Assembly: GCF_002423035.1 (NCBI RefSeq)
Contig: NZ_DIUM01000003.1
Span: 75,080 to 87,943, forward strand
Reading direction: 5' to 3'
Source: Thiocapsa sp. UBA6158
GTDB taxonomy: Bacteria; Pseudomonadota; Gammaproteobacteria; Chromatiales; Chromatiaceae
Length of the DNA stretch: 12,864 nt
Below are positions 1 through 7,215 of the stretch, piece after piece; position 1 is the stretch's first letter, and each line of letters starts with the position of its first letter. The position numbers were made by a program, and so were the translations under genes. The notes under the pieces were generated by a model. That model saw only the letters and a list, made by a program, of their open reading frames with translations, did no database searches and was not told where the DNA came from.

Positions 1-312
1 TTCTGGGCGCCTTGGTGCGGCCCGTGCCGATCCTTCGCGCCCGTCTTCGAGAAGGTGTCCGAAGACCTGGCCGATGTCGTCTTCGCCAAGATCAACACCG
101 AAGAGCAACAAGAGATTGCGGGTCACTTCCAGATCCGTTCGATCCCGACCCTCATGATCTTTCGTGAGCAGATCATCATCTTCTCGCAGCCCGGCGCGCT
201 CCCGGAGAGTCAGTTTCGAGATCTCCTGACCAAGGCCGGGGAGCTCGATATGGTCGAGGTCAAGCGTCAGATCGCAGAGCAGGCTCAGGCCCGGGCCTCC
301 GGCAACGCTTAG
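1..312 (+). CDS. Thioredoxin-family protein, C-terminal part (5' end outside window)
   Basis: The reading frame is open from base 1 and begins inside the active site: the first residues read FWAPWCGPCR, the classical thioredoxin WCGPC dithiol motif. About 22-25 N-terminal residues are therefore missing. Downstream, RSIPTLMIF holds the cis-proline loop that faces the active site in the thioredoxin fold. The protein ends with a charged helical extension (VEVKRQIAEQAQARASGNA) beyond the usual final helix, so the full protein would be roughly 125 residues, somewhat longer than E. coli TrxA (109). The expected role is cytoplasmic protein-disulfide reduction with thioredoxin reductase; this is known of the family, and the actual partner is not shown. 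It ends at TAG 310-312. The start codon and promoter are not visible. It could be a specialised thioredoxin rather than the main TrxA. Confidence 0.93.
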   Translation, partial: FWAPWCGPCRSFAPVFEKVSEDLADVVFAKINTEEQQEIAGHFQIRSIPTLMIFREQIIIFSQPGALPESQFRDLLTKAGELDMVEVKRQIAEQAQARASGNA

Positions 313-356
313 CTCGACAGTCACGCACACCCCTCTCGGTTCCGGTTCCGATCGCG

Positions 357-860
357 ATGCAGCGCGCTTGCCACCCTTGGGCGACCGCCTGCGTCCTGTC
401 GGGTCGCCCCAACGTGGGTGCGCTCATGAGTCTCTGCGAAGAGAACTTCATGCGTCTCTCTTGTTTGGTGCCGGATCTGGTCGCGCGCCCCTCTGGGGTC
501 TACGGCTCGCGTTGCTCCGAAGGGATCGATCTCTATCTCGAGGTCGAAGAGCAGGCGCGCTTCACGACCACCCTTCGGCTGACCTATCTCTTCCCCGTCC
601 AAGGGGTCGTGCTTCCGGATCCGGATGCACGCTTGCGCGTGTATCACGACGCCCGCCAAGTCGAGGTGATCGACCTGCGCCAAACGGTCCTGCCGCTGCG
701 GGCCGATTATCGTGCGCCTGCGCTGGTCGAGAAATGGCAGGCGAATGTCTTCATCGGCAAATGGCTGACGTATTGTCTGCGGCAGGGGAGGGTCTTCGCA
801 GATGCCCCGGTCACCCCCCCGGCATGCGCGTCCGGCGCGCGGGTCACGCTCTGCCCTTAG
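357..860 (+). CDS. DUF1249 / YqiB-family protein of unknown function
   Basis: The product resembles E. coli YqiB (DUF1249) along its length. Matching blocks are an N-terminal LCEENFMRLSCLVPDL segment, a central beta-rich part (LYLEVEEQARFTTTLRLTYLF), the pattern RLRVYHDARQVEV, and near the end WQANVFIGKWLTYCLRQG, where YqiB has NQFLADWLRYCLAHG. No catalytic motif, signal peptide or membrane segment is visible, and the family has no established function. The start is uncertain. ATG 357 gives 167 residues and ATG 426 gives 144, close to YqiB's 140; neither has a clear Shine-Dalgarno. I keep 357 because residues just before Met426 (RPNVGALM) look family-like. E. coli yqiB lies near nudF and cpdA; neither is present here. 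The gene follows thioredoxin by 44 nt and may share its transcript. Confidence 0.8.
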   Translation: MQRACHPWATACVLSGRPNVGALMSLCEENFMRLSCLVPDLVARPSGVYGSRCSEGIDLYLEVEEQARFTTTLRLTYLFPVQGVVLPDPDARLRVYHDARQVEVIDLRQTVLPLRADYRAPALVEKWQANVFIGKWLTYCLRQGRVFADAPVTPPACASGARVTLCP

Positions 861-968
861 TGCGGCATCACTGCGCACCGCTCCGTCTCCTCGGGCCCCT
901 CTCTCAAGCCCCTTCGCTCCAGCCGTTCTCGGGCGATCGATCACGCGGTTGCGCATTGAAATGTCGAA

Positions 969-993
969 ATTGTTGACTACTTAACTGGAGGAT
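969..993 (+). promoter_or_regulatory. Possible type 1 IscR operator upstream of iscR
   Basis: Written from memory, the type 1 IscR consensus is ATASYYGACTRWWWYAGTCRRSTAT. Base by base, this stretch matches about 18 of 25 positions. The left half (GTTGACTA) is good and the right half (AACTGGAGGAT) is weaker. It lies 60 nt before iscR, where [2Fe-2S]-IscR normally represses its own gene. TTGAAA at 956-961 and TTGACT at 973-978 are possible -35 elements, but I could not place a convincing -10. The operator call is inference. Confidence 0.4.
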
Positions 994-1053
994 ACCGGGC
1001 GACCTCGCGACGATCCGCGCGCCCGTCGGCTCACTCACTCCAGGCATCCTACG

Positions 1054-1524
1054 ATGAGACTATCGACGAAAGGCAGATATGCGGTAACCGCTATGCTCGA
1101 CCTCGCTCTGCATTCCGGCAATGGGCCGGTGACGCTGGCGGACGTCTCGGTGAATCAAGGGATCTCGTTGTCGTATCTCGAGCAATTGTTTGCCGCACTG
1201 CGCAGCAAAAAGCTTGTACGGGGCGTGCGCGGACCCGGAGGAGGCTACTATCTCGGCCGGCCGGCCGAGGAGATCTCGATTGCCGACATCATCTGCGCGG
1301 TCGACGAGTGGGTGGAGTTCACCCGCTGCGGCGGTCGCGAGAACTGCCGGGACGGACAGCGCTGCCTGACGCACCATCTGTGGGATCAGCTCAGCGATGA
1401 AATCTTTCGTTTTCTCAGCGATATCTCCTTGCAGGACTTGGTCGATCGCGGCCGCGGTCGACCCGGTGCGCCGAAGATCGGGATCGAGGAGCTCGAAGGC
1501 GACGCCAAACGCCGCGCGGCCTAG
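1054..1524 (+). CDS. iscR: IscR, Rrf2-family iron-sulfur cluster regulator
   Basis: This 156-residue protein matches E. coli IscR closely. The N-terminus MRLSTKGRYAVTAMLDLAL is the Rrf2 helix-turn-helix start, followed by ISLSYLEQLFAALR (recognition helix) and VRGPGGGYYLG (wing). The cluster ligands are all present at the E. coli numbering: Cys92, Cys98, Cys104 and His107 in RCGGRENCRDGQRCLTHHLW. It should therefore hold a [2Fe-2S] cluster and adjust Fe-S biogenesis genes to cluster supply, binding type 1 sites as holo-protein and type 2 sites with or without the cluster. The C-terminal tail is short and unlike that of E. coli. ATG 1054 is the natural start because the family N-terminus begins there; AGG at 1042-1044 is a modest ribosome-binding site. 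The next gene is prmB, not iscS, so this iscR is separated from any isc operon. Confidence 0.95.
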   Translation: MRLSTKGRYAVTAMLDLALHSGNGPVTLADVSVNQGISLSYLEQLFAALRSKKLVRGVRGPGGGYYLGRPAEEISIADIICAVDEWVEFTRCGGRENCRDGQRCLTHHLWDQLSDEIFRFLSDISLQDLVDRGRGRPGAPKIGIEELEGDAKRRAA

Positions 1525-1550
1525 CCGAGCCGCTTTGTTATCCCGAGGCG

Positions 1551-1567
1551 GGGCCCGCGCCGGGCCC
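1551..1567 (+). terminator. GC hairpin after iscR, terminator-like but without a T tract
   Basis: GGGCCCG (1551-1557) and CGGGCCC (1561-1567) form a perfect 7-bp stem around a CGC triloop, 27 nt after the iscR stop. It is followed by ATCTTCG, not a run of T. It may end iscR transcription with Rho or simply protect a 3' end. The next candidate promoter begins at 1595, consistent with a transcription-unit boundary here. Confidence 0.4.
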
Positions 1568-1594
1568 ATCTTCGCCGTCGCCCGGCAACGGAGC

Positions 1595-1623
1595 TGAACA
1601 GGGGCTCGCGGTAGTGGTATCCT
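1595..1623 (+). promoter_or_regulatory. Candidate sigma70 promoter with extended -10 for prmB
   Basis: TGAACA (1595-1600, 4/6 to TTGACA) is separated by 17 nt from TATCCT (1618-1623, 4/6 to TATAAT). A TGG immediately before the -10 supplies an extended -10 element. Transcription would begin near 1630, giving a leader of about 35 nt to ATG 1665. If correct, it excludes the upstream in-frame GTG at 1614 as the prmB start. Confidence 0.42.
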
Positions 1624-1664
1624 GCTGCGCTGGATTCACTCACGCGTTCTTCTCGAAACTTCGT

Positions 1665-2591
1665 ATGGCCGAGCAGCCGGATGGTTTGATCACGATACAA
1701 GACTTCGTGCGGTGGGGGGCAAGCCGCTTCAACGCCGCCGGACTTTTCTTCGGTCACGGGACCGACAACGCGATCGACGAGGCCGCGCACCTGGTCCTCA
1801 GCGCGTTGACCTTGGACCCCGGGCTGCCCGCCGCCTTCCGCGACTGCCGGTTGACGCCGGCCGAGCGCGTGCGGGTGTGCGACATGCTCGAGCGCCGCGT
1901 CGTGGAGCGTCTCCCGGCGGCCTATCTGACCGGGCGGACCTGGTTTGCCGGTCTGGAAATGATCGTAACACCGGATGTCCTGGTGCCGCGCTCGCCGATT
2001 GCCGAGCTGGTCGAGGCCGGATTCGAGCCCTGGATCGACGGCGAGATCGTCGGTCGTGTGCTGGATCTATGTTGCGGAAGCGGGTGTATCGGCGTTGCCG
2101 CGGCCGTGCATCTTCCGGATGTGGACGTCGACCTGGTCGACATCTCGCTTGATGCTTTGGACGTGGCGCGACGCAACGTTGCGCGCCACGGGGTCGAGGA
2201 TCGGGTGCGCGTCTTTGCCTCGGACCTGTTCGCGTCGCTTCCGAACGACCGCTATGACGTCATCGTCTCCAATCCCCCGTACATCTCACGCTCCGAGCTG
2301 GATGCATTACCGCTCGAATACCGCAACGAGCCCGAGCTGGGTCTCTTCGGCGGTGACGACGGTCTGGATCTCGTCGTGCGGATCCTGGCGGATGCCGCGA
2401 GCTACCTGAGCGACGAGGGCATCCTGATCGTCGAGGTCGGGAGCGCAGCCCCCGAGTTGGAGCGCCGCTTGCCGAGCGTGCCCTTCACCTGGATCGAGTT
2501 CGAGCGCGGCGGGGAGGGCGTCTTCCTGCTGACGCGCGAGCAGCTCGATCGCCATCAGCTCGAGCTGCTCGAAGAGGCCACGGCCCGATGA
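1665..2591 (+). CDS. prmB: PrmB, ribosomal protein uL3 N5-glutamine methyltransferase
   Basis: This 308-residue S-adenosylmethionine-dependent methyltransferase aligns with E. coli PrmB throughout. It has the N-terminal helical domain (TIQDFVRWGASRFNAAGLFFGHGTDNAIDEA), the linker VLVPRSPIAELVEAGF, the SAM-binding motif I VLDLCCGSGCIG (132-143), and the catalytic NPPY (203-206) that marks methylation of a glutamine amide. EYRNEPELGLFGGDDGLDL distinguishes PrmB/PrmC-type enzymes, and PFTWIEFERGGEGVFLLT is the PrmB C-terminus. PrmB methylates a glutamine of ribosomal protein uL3 during 50S assembly; PrmC, the release-factor enzyme, is the paralogue it could be confused with. The frame opens at GTG 1614, but ATG 1665 gives the family-like length and N-terminus. 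The stop codon overlaps the start of the following small ORF (ATGA at 2588-2591), suggesting translational coupling. Confidence 0.95.
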   Translation: MAEQPDGLITIQDFVRWGASRFNAAGLFFGHGTDNAIDEAAHLVLSALTLDPGLPAAFRDCRLTPAERVRVCDMLERRVVERLPAAYLTGRTWFAGLEMIVTPDVLVPRSPIAELVEAGFEPWIDGEIVGRVLDLCCGSGCIGVAAAVHLPDVDVDLVDISLDALDVARRNVARHGVEDRVRVFASDLFASLPNDRYDVIVSNPPYISRSELDALPLEYRNEPELGLFGGDDGLDLVVRILADAASYLSDEGILIVEVGSAAPELERRLPSVPFTWIEFERGGEGVFLLTREQLDRHQLELLEEATAR

Positions 2592-2746
2592 GCTTGTCCC
2601 GGGCGAAGCGCGACGCCCTCGGGCGCGATCTGCCGTTCATGGATCCGGTCGGCAAGTATGCGGAAGAGATTCCATCCCATACCCTGCTCAGACAGATCGA
2701 CGAGACGCACCGTCGCGGCCTCGATCTCGGCGGGGATGATGCCTGA
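2588..2746 (+). CDS. Small hypothetical protein, 52 residues, overlapping prmB stop
   Basis: Starting at ATG 2588, which shares ATGA with the prmB stop, a frame of 52 codons runs to TGA 2744-2746. The protein starts MSLSRAKRDALGRD, continues LPFMDPVGKYAEEIPSHTLL and ends RRGLDLGGDDA. It is hydrophilic, with a basic N-terminus and acidic C-terminus, and has no signal peptide, membrane segment or cysteine. About 40 of 52 codons end in G or C, similar to neighbouring genes, which with the stop/start overlap argues for real coding. I do not recognise a family. Translation would be coupled to prmB by re-initiation. It is short enough to be missed by gene callers. The alternative is a fortuitous open frame in GC-rich spacer DNA. 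Confidence 0.55.
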   Translation: MSLSRAKRDALGRDLPFMDPVGKYAEEIPSHTLLRQIDETHRRGLDLGGDDA

Positions 2747-2797
2747 GACAGGCGCTACGAACATGGCCGAGCGGGTGGCGCAGCCGACCCCGCGGCC

Positions 2798-2803
2798 GGA
2801 GGG
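2798..2803 (+). promoter_or_regulatory. Shine-Dalgarno that fixes the hemN GTG start
   Basis: GGAGGG lies 7 nt before GTG 2811. It is the strongest ribosome-binding site in the window, and it supports the GTG as the initiation codon of hemN; no in-frame ATG lies near the expected N-terminus. Confidence 0.75.
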
Positions 2804-2810
2804 TTGAACG

Positions 2811-4196
2811 GTGGAGCAAGGTATTTCATTCGATCTGGATCTGATCCGTCGCTACGATCAAAGCGGTCCACGCTATACCTCGTATCCGACTGCGGTGGAG
2901 TTCGACGAATCCTTCGACGCCGCGGCCTATCGTGCGGCCTGCGAGCGTAGCAATCACAGCGGTCGTCCGCTCTCGCTCTATTTCCACATCCCCTTCTGCG
3001 ACACCGTCTGCTTCTACTGCGCCTGCAACAAGATCGCGACCAAGGACCGCTCCCTGGCCCCGCCCTATCTGGAGCGGATCTACAAGGAGCTCGCCCTGCA
3101 GTCGGAGCTGTTCGACAAGTCCCGTGTCGTGGAGCAGCTGCATTGGGGCGGCGGCACGCCGACCTTCCTCAGCCACGCTCAGATGACCGAGCTGATGGAC
3201 ACGACGCGCCGGCACTTCAACCTCGCCGGGGACGATGTCGGCGAGTATTCGATCGAGATCGATCCGCGCGAGGCGGATGCCGCCGGTGTGGCGTTGCTGC
3301 GCCGTCTGGGCTTCAACCGGATGAGCCTGGGCGTGCAGGACTTCGACCCGCGGGTTCAGCAGGCTGTCAATCGCATCCAGACCGAGGCGGAGACCATGGC
3401 GGTGCTCGAGGCGGCCCGTTCGGAGGGTTTCCGCTCGATCAGCATCGACCTCATCTACGGCCTGCCGTTCCAGACCCCCGAGAGCTTCGCGCGGACCCTC
3501 GAGCGCATCATCGCGGTGGATCCGGAGCGCCTGTCGGTCTTCAACTACGCGCATCTGCCCGAGCGCTTCAAGCCGCAACGGCGGATCAACGAGGCCGATC
3601 TGCCGGCGCCCGAGGCGAAGCTCGACATTCTCCAGTCGACGATCGAGCGCCTGACCGAGGCCGGCTATGTCTATATCGGCATGGACCATTTCGCCCGCCC
3701 CGACGACGAGCTGGCCCGCGCCCAGCAGGCCGGGACCCTCTATCGCAACTTCCAGGGTTACTCGACCCATGCCGATTGCGATCTGATCGGGATCGGTGTG
3801 ACCTCGATCGGCAAGATCGACAACACCTACGGCCAGAATCGGCGTGGGCTGGAGGAGTATTACGCGGATCTCGACGCCGGGCGTCTGCCGGTGTTCCGCG
3901 GCATCGAGCTGACCCGCGACGATCTGATTCGCCGCGACATGATCACCCGCCTCATCTGTCACTTCGAGCTGGACATTCCGTCCGCCGAGGCCGCCTGGGA
4001 CATCCGCTTCGACGAGTATTTCGCCGATGCGCTCATGAAGCTGCGCGACATGGCCGGAGACGGGCTGCTGGAGGTCGATGCGCACAAGATCCGCATCCTC
4101 CCGCGCGGGCGTCTCTTGGTGCGCAACATCTGCATGGCCTTCGATGCCTATCTGGCCACCAAGACCGGGCCGATCGGCTTCTCGAAGGTGATCTGA
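2811..4196 (+). CDS. hemN: HemN, oxygen-independent coproporphyrinogen III dehydrogenase
   Basis: This 461-residue radical-SAM enzyme (E. coli HemN has 457) converts coproporphyrinogen III to protoporphyrinogen IX without oxygen, in the cytoplasm, on the path to haem and, in a phototroph, bacteriochlorophyll. The N-terminal IRRYDQSGPRYTSYPTA is the HemN signature that separates it from HemW-like relatives. The cluster motif is HIPFCDTVCFYCACN, with Cys63, Cys67 and Cys70 binding the [4Fe-4S] cluster and Cys72 completing the CxxxCxxCxC pattern of true HemN. GGGTPTF (113-119) is the SAM-binding glycine loop; ISIDLIYGLPFQT and MDHFARPDDELARAQ are further conserved blocks. The C-terminal HemN domain is complete. 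Start GTG 2811 is supported by GGAGGG at 2798-2803. The acyl-CoA ligase gene follows 11 nt after the stop, suggesting co-transcription. No FNR-like box was identified upstream. Confidence 0.96.
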   Translation: MEQGISFDLDLIRRYDQSGPRYTSYPTAVEFDESFDAAAYRAACERSNHSGRPLSLYFHIPFCDTVCFYCACNKIATKDRSLAPPYLERIYKELALQSELFDKSRVVEQLHWGGGTPTFLSHAQMTELMDTTRRHFNLAGDDVGEYSIEIDPREADAAGVALLRRLGFNRMSLGVQDFDPRVQQAVNRIQTEAETMAVLEAARSEGFRSISIDLIYGLPFQTPESFARTLERIIAVDPERLSVFNYAHLPERFKPQRRINEADLPAPEAKLDILQSTIERLTEAGYVYIGMDHFARPDDELARAQQAGTLYRNFQGYSTHADCDLIGIGVTSIGKIDNTYGQNRRGLEEYYADLDAGRLPVFRGIELTRDDLIRRDMITRLICHFELDIPSAEAAWDIRFDEYFADALMKLRDMAGDGLLEVDAHKIRILPRGRLLVRNICMAFDAYLATKTGPIGFSKVI

Positions 4197-4207
4197 CGGC
4201 CTCCTCG

Positions 4208-5770
4208 ATGGTGAGTACGCGCGTCTCGCCCGACATCCCCGCACGTTTTCGGGCGGCGGCGGCAAGATTCGGCGAGTCGGTCGGCGTCTGCTCCGATCAA
4301 GGTGATTGGAGCTACGCCGCGCTCGATCGGGCCTCGGACGGGGTGGCCGGTGCGCTCGCCGCAGCCGGGATCAGGGAGGGCGACCGGTTGGGCCTGCTCT
4401 GCGGCAACGGTGCCGAGTTCGTGATCGCCTATCTCGGTGCCCTCAAGGCCGGCGGCACGCTGGTGCCGCTCAACCTTCTGCTCAATCCCAAGGAGATGGC
4501 CTACATCCTCGCCGACAGCGGGGCGGTCGGTCTCATCCATCACGAGGCGTTCGATGCGGCCGCAGCCGCCGCGCTCGATGACCGAAACGACGTGGCTGTG
4601 CGGATGAGGATGGGCGTGACCCCTTCGGATGATCCGGCGATGCTGGATTTCGCCGCCATGATGCGCAGCACGGAGCCTGCGCCTGTCCGGGTGTGCGATC
4701 CGCAGCACGCGACCGCCGCGATCCTTTACACCTCCGGCACCACCGGTCGTCCCAAAGGCGCCATGCTGTCACACGCCAATCTGATGGCGAACGCCGACGG
4801 CGTCGCGCAGGCGCTTGCGCTCAGGCCGGCCGACCGCATTCTGGTGGTGCTCCCGATGTTTCACGCCTTCGCCGCGACGGTCGGGGTGCTGACGCCGCTG
4901 CTGCACGGGCTCGGGATCGTACCTGTCCCCAAGTTCGATCCGGGCGCAATCTGCGCGGCGATCGGTCGTCACGGTGCGAGCATCTTTCTCGGCGTGCCGA
5001 GCCTCTATGGCGTACTGCTTCGGCTCGATGCCGATATGCTCGCGCACTGGCGCAGCGTTCGGGTCTGCGTGAGCGGCGGCGCGGCCATGCCCGCCTCGCT
5101 CATGGCGGCATTTCAGGAGCGTTTCGGGATTCCGATCCTCGAAGGCGACGGTCCGACCGAATGCGGCCCCGTGACCTGCGTGAATCCGATCGCGGGCGTG
5201 CGCAAGCCCGGCTCGATCGGGCTGCCGATCCCCACGGTCGAGACCCGGATCCTCGATCCCGAAGGTCGCGAGGTGGCGGACGGGACCTACGGGGAGGTCT
5301 GTGTCCGCGGCCCGAGCGTGATGCAGGGCTATCACAACCAGCCCGAGGCGACTCGCGAGAGCTTTTTCGGCGATTGGTTTCGCACCGGCGATCTCGGCTA
5401 TCGCGATGCGGACGGATACCTCTACCTGGTCGACCGCATCAAGGATCTCATCATCACCAACGGCATGAATGTCTATCCGCGCGTGATCGAAGAAGCGCTG
5501 TATGCGCATCCGGAGGTTGCGGAGGCGGCGGTCGTCGGCGATCCGGATGTACGTCACGGCGAGATCCCGGTCGCACATGTCGTCCTGTGCGGCGGCTCCT
5601 CGGCGACCGAGTCGAGCCTGCGCGCCTGGTGCCGTGCGCATCTGGGGCGGCATGAGGTCCCGCGCCGTCTGGTCATCCGAGACGCCTTGCCGAAGAATGC
5701 CGCGGGTAAGATCCTCAAGCGCGAGTTGCGACGCTGCGGCGAGCATGAGCGTGGGGTCGACACGGCGTGA
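4208..5770 (+). CDS. AMP-forming acyl-CoA ligase (ANL superfamily), FadD-like
   Basis: The 520-residue product has the full set of adenylate-forming enzyme motifs: the P-loop YTSGTTGRPKG (174-184), LPMFHAFA (215-222), the A5 region GDGPTECGPV (313-322), the A7 aspartate in RTGDLGY (392-398), the hinge VDRIKDLIITNGMNVYP, and the C-terminal catalytic lysine in PKNAAGKILKREL (Lys501). It activates a carboxylic acid as an acyl-adenylate and passes it to CoA. Long- or medium-chain fatty acid is the likely substrate from overall resemblance, but the sequence does not prove it. The A5 motif has Asp where most FadD proteins have Tyr (YGxTE). No membrane segment is visible. ATG 4208 is chosen because upstream sequence in this frame lies inside hemN and is not ligase-like; GTG 4211 is an alternative, and no good Shine-Dalgarno is seen for either. 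It lies 11 nt after hemN, probably in one operon. Confidence 0.9.
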   Translation: MVSTRVSPDIPARFRAAAARFGESVGVCSDQGDWSYAALDRASDGVAGALAAAGIREGDRLGLLCGNGAEFVIAYLGALKAGGTLVPLNLLLNPKEMAYILADSGAVGLIHHEAFDAAAAAALDDRNDVAVRMRMGVTPSDDPAMLDFAAMMRSTEPAPVRVCDPQHATAAILYTSGTTGRPKGAMLSHANLMANADGVAQALALRPADRILVVLPMFHAFAATVGVLTPLLHGLGIVPVPKFDPGAICAAIGRHGASIFLGVPSLYGVLLRLDADMLAHWRSVRVCVSGGAAMPASLMAAFQERFGIPILEGDGPTECGPVTCVNPIAGVRKPGSIGLPIPTVETRILDPEGREVADGTYGEVCVRGPSVMQGYHNQPEATRESFFGDWFRTGDLGYRDADGYLYLVDRIKDLIITNGMNVYPRVIEEALYAHPEVAEAAVVGDPDVRHGEIPVAHVVLCGGSSATESSLRAWCRAHLGRHEVPRRLVIRDALPKNAAGKILKRELRRCGEHERGVDTA

Positions 5771-5792
5771 GCGTGCGGATGGTCCGATAGCG

Positions 5793-5821
5793 TTCGCGAC
5801 GGCCGGTCGGTGCGCTATACT
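5793..5821 (+). promoter_or_regulatory. Candidate promoter for trigger factor gene
   Basis: TATACT (5816-5821) is a strong sigma70 -10 hexamer (5/6) standing in otherwise GC-rich sequence, 46 nt after the acyl-CoA ligase stop. The -35 at 17-nt spacing is only TTCGCG (5793-5798), a poor match. Transcription would begin near 5828 and give a leader of about 85 nt to ATG 5914. Confidence 0.42.
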
Positions 5822-5841
5822 GGACAGCTTTTATGCGGTTT

Positions 5842-5895
5842 GGGCATCTCTGCCCGATCCAAGATTCAACAACCTACGGACCCCTCGGCGAGGGG
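5842..5895 (+). other. Structured tig 5' leader: two hairpins before the RBS
   Basis: The predicted leader contains GGGCA-tctc-TGCCC (5842-5855, perfect 5-bp stem) and CCCCTC-ggc-GAGGGG (5881-5895, perfect 6-bp stem). The second hairpin ends 7 nt before the tig Shine-Dalgarno GGAGAG (5903-5908). Both are seen directly as perfect inverted repeats. A role in translation control or mRNA stability is inference, and GC-rich DNA makes short stems fairly frequent. Confidence 0.35.
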
Positions 5896-5913
5896 GCCGA
5901 CCGGAGAGACATG

Positions 5914-7215
5914 ATGCAGGTTTCGGTGGAGACGGGCGAGGGACTGGAGCGACGGATGAAGGTCGATCTGCCTTTCGAGCAGATCGCGGCCGAGGTGGAG
6001 AAGCGCTTGCAGAAGCTCGGTCGCAGCGCACGGATGCCCGGATTCCGGCCGGGCAAGGTACCCATGAAGGTGCTGCGTCAACGCTATGGCGATGCCGTGC
6101 ACCAAGAGGTCTTCGGCGAGCTCGTCGAGTCCAGCTTCTCCGAGGCGCTCATGCAGGAATCGCTGCGTCCCGCAGGGATGCCGCGCATCGAGCCGGAGAT
6201 CGATCCCGTCGAGCAGCGTTTCGGCTATACGGCGATCTTCGAAGTCTTGCCGCAGGTCGAGGTCGCATCCCTGGCCGGGCGTGTCGTGAAGTCCCCTGTC
6301 GCCGAGATTTCCGAGGAGGATGTCGATGCGATGATCCTGCGTCTGCGTCGACAGCACGCCACCCGAAAGGCGGTGGAGCGAGCAGCCGCGACGGGCGATC
6401 TTCTGACCATTTCCTTCGTCGGAACACTCGACGGCGAGCCCTTCGAGGGCGGCTCCGCCACCGGGGTCAAGCTCGAGCTGGGCTCGGGCCGCATGATCCC
6501 GGGATTCGAGGACGGCTTGATCGGCGCCTGCGCCGGCGAGCAGCGCACGCTCGATCTCGTGTTTCCCGATCCCTACCAGGCCGAGCATCTCGCCGGCAAG
6601 CCGGTACGCTTCGAGGTGACCGTCGAGACCGTGGAGGAGACCGTTCTGCCCGAGGTCGATGCGACCTTTATCGAGACGTTCGGTGTCGCCGACGGGGATA
6701 TCGCGCGTTTTCGCCGGGACGTGCGTCAAAACATGGAACGGGAGATGAAACAGCGGCTCGATGCCCGCAGAAAGGATGCCGTGATGGATCTGCTCCTCGA
6801 GGCCCACGAGATCGAGTTGCCCGCGGTGTTGGTTCAGGAGGAGATCCGTGCGATGAAGGGGCAGATGCTCGAGACGTTCGGCTCCACGGATGTCGATCTC
6901 CCGGACGCACTGTTCGACGAAGCCGCGAAGCGACGTGTCTCGCTCGGTCTCCTCATCGGCGAGATCGTGAAGCGGCAGGGGCTTCGTCCCGATGCGCAAC
7001 GTGTGCGCGCGGCGGTCGAGGAAAACGCCTCGACCTACGAGCATCCGCAGTCGGTCGTCGATTATTTTTACTCCGACCCCAAACATCTCGCCTCGGTCGA
7101 AGGTCTCGTGCTCGAAGGTCAGGTCGTCGACTGGGTGCTGGGACAGATCGAGGTCGAGGAAGAGGTTCTGACGTTCGCTCAGTTGTCCGAGTCGGGCTCT
7201 CGCCCGGGCTTTTGA
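5914..7215 (+). CDS. tig: Trigger factor, ribosome-bound chaperone and prolyl isomerase
   Basis: The 433-residue product (E. coli 432) starts MQVSVET, identical to the E. coli N-terminus. The N-terminal domain carries the ribosome-docking loop GFRPGKVP (43-50), equivalent to the E. coli GFRKGKVP loop that contacts protein uL23 at the exit tunnel. The FKBP-type peptidyl-prolyl isomerase domain follows at about 150-245, with ISFVGTLDGEPFEGG and GRMIPGFEDGLIG. The helical C-terminal arms (FGVADGDIARFR, KRRVSLGLLIGEIVKRQGL) cradle nascent chains. Trigger factor meets polypeptides leaving the ribosome. The frame opens further upstream, but GGAGAG at 5903-5908 and the family N-terminus point to ATG 5914; ATG 5911 would leave only 2 nt after the Shine-Dalgarno. 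It heads the tig-clpP-clpX-lon block, but a terminator at 7276-7309 separates it from clpP. Confidence 0.96.
   Translation: MQVSVETGEGLERRMKVDLPFEQIAAEVEKRLQKLGRSARMPGFRPGKVPMKVLRQRYGDAVHQEVFGELVESSFSEALMQESLRPAGMPRIEPEIDPVEQRFGYTAIFEVLPQVEVASLAGRVVKSPVAEISEEDVDAMILRLRRQHATRKAVERAAATGDLLTISFVGTLDGEPFEGGSATGVKLELGSGRMIPGFEDGLIGACAGEQRTLDLVFPDPYQAEHLAGKPVRFEVTVETVEETVLPEVDATFIETFGVADGDIARFRRDVRQNMEREMKQRLDARRKDAVMDLLLEAHEIELPAVLVQEEIRAMKGQMLETFGSTDVDLPDALFDEAAKRRVSLGLLIGEIVKRQGLRPDAQRVRAAVEENASTYEHPQSVVDYFYSDPKHLASVEGLVLEGQVVDWVLGQIEVEEEVLTFAQLSESGSRPGF

Noticed and set aside
2763..2807. 14-codon ORF just before hemN as a leader peptide
   Set aside because: Very short, no Shine-Dalgarno, no regulatory codon run, and its end overlaps the hemN ribosome-binding site. 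Chance is sufficient.
3143..4207. Upstream extension of the acyl-CoA ligase frame through hemN
   Set aside because: The frame is open by chance inside hemN. The translated part is Arg/Ala-rich and not ligase-like; the family N-terminus starts at about 4208.
2826..4265. 479-codon open frame on the minus strand opposite hemN
   Set aside because: It lies wholly opposite a clear HemN gene. Its composition is what results from reading G/C-ending codons backwards, and no family motif is visible.
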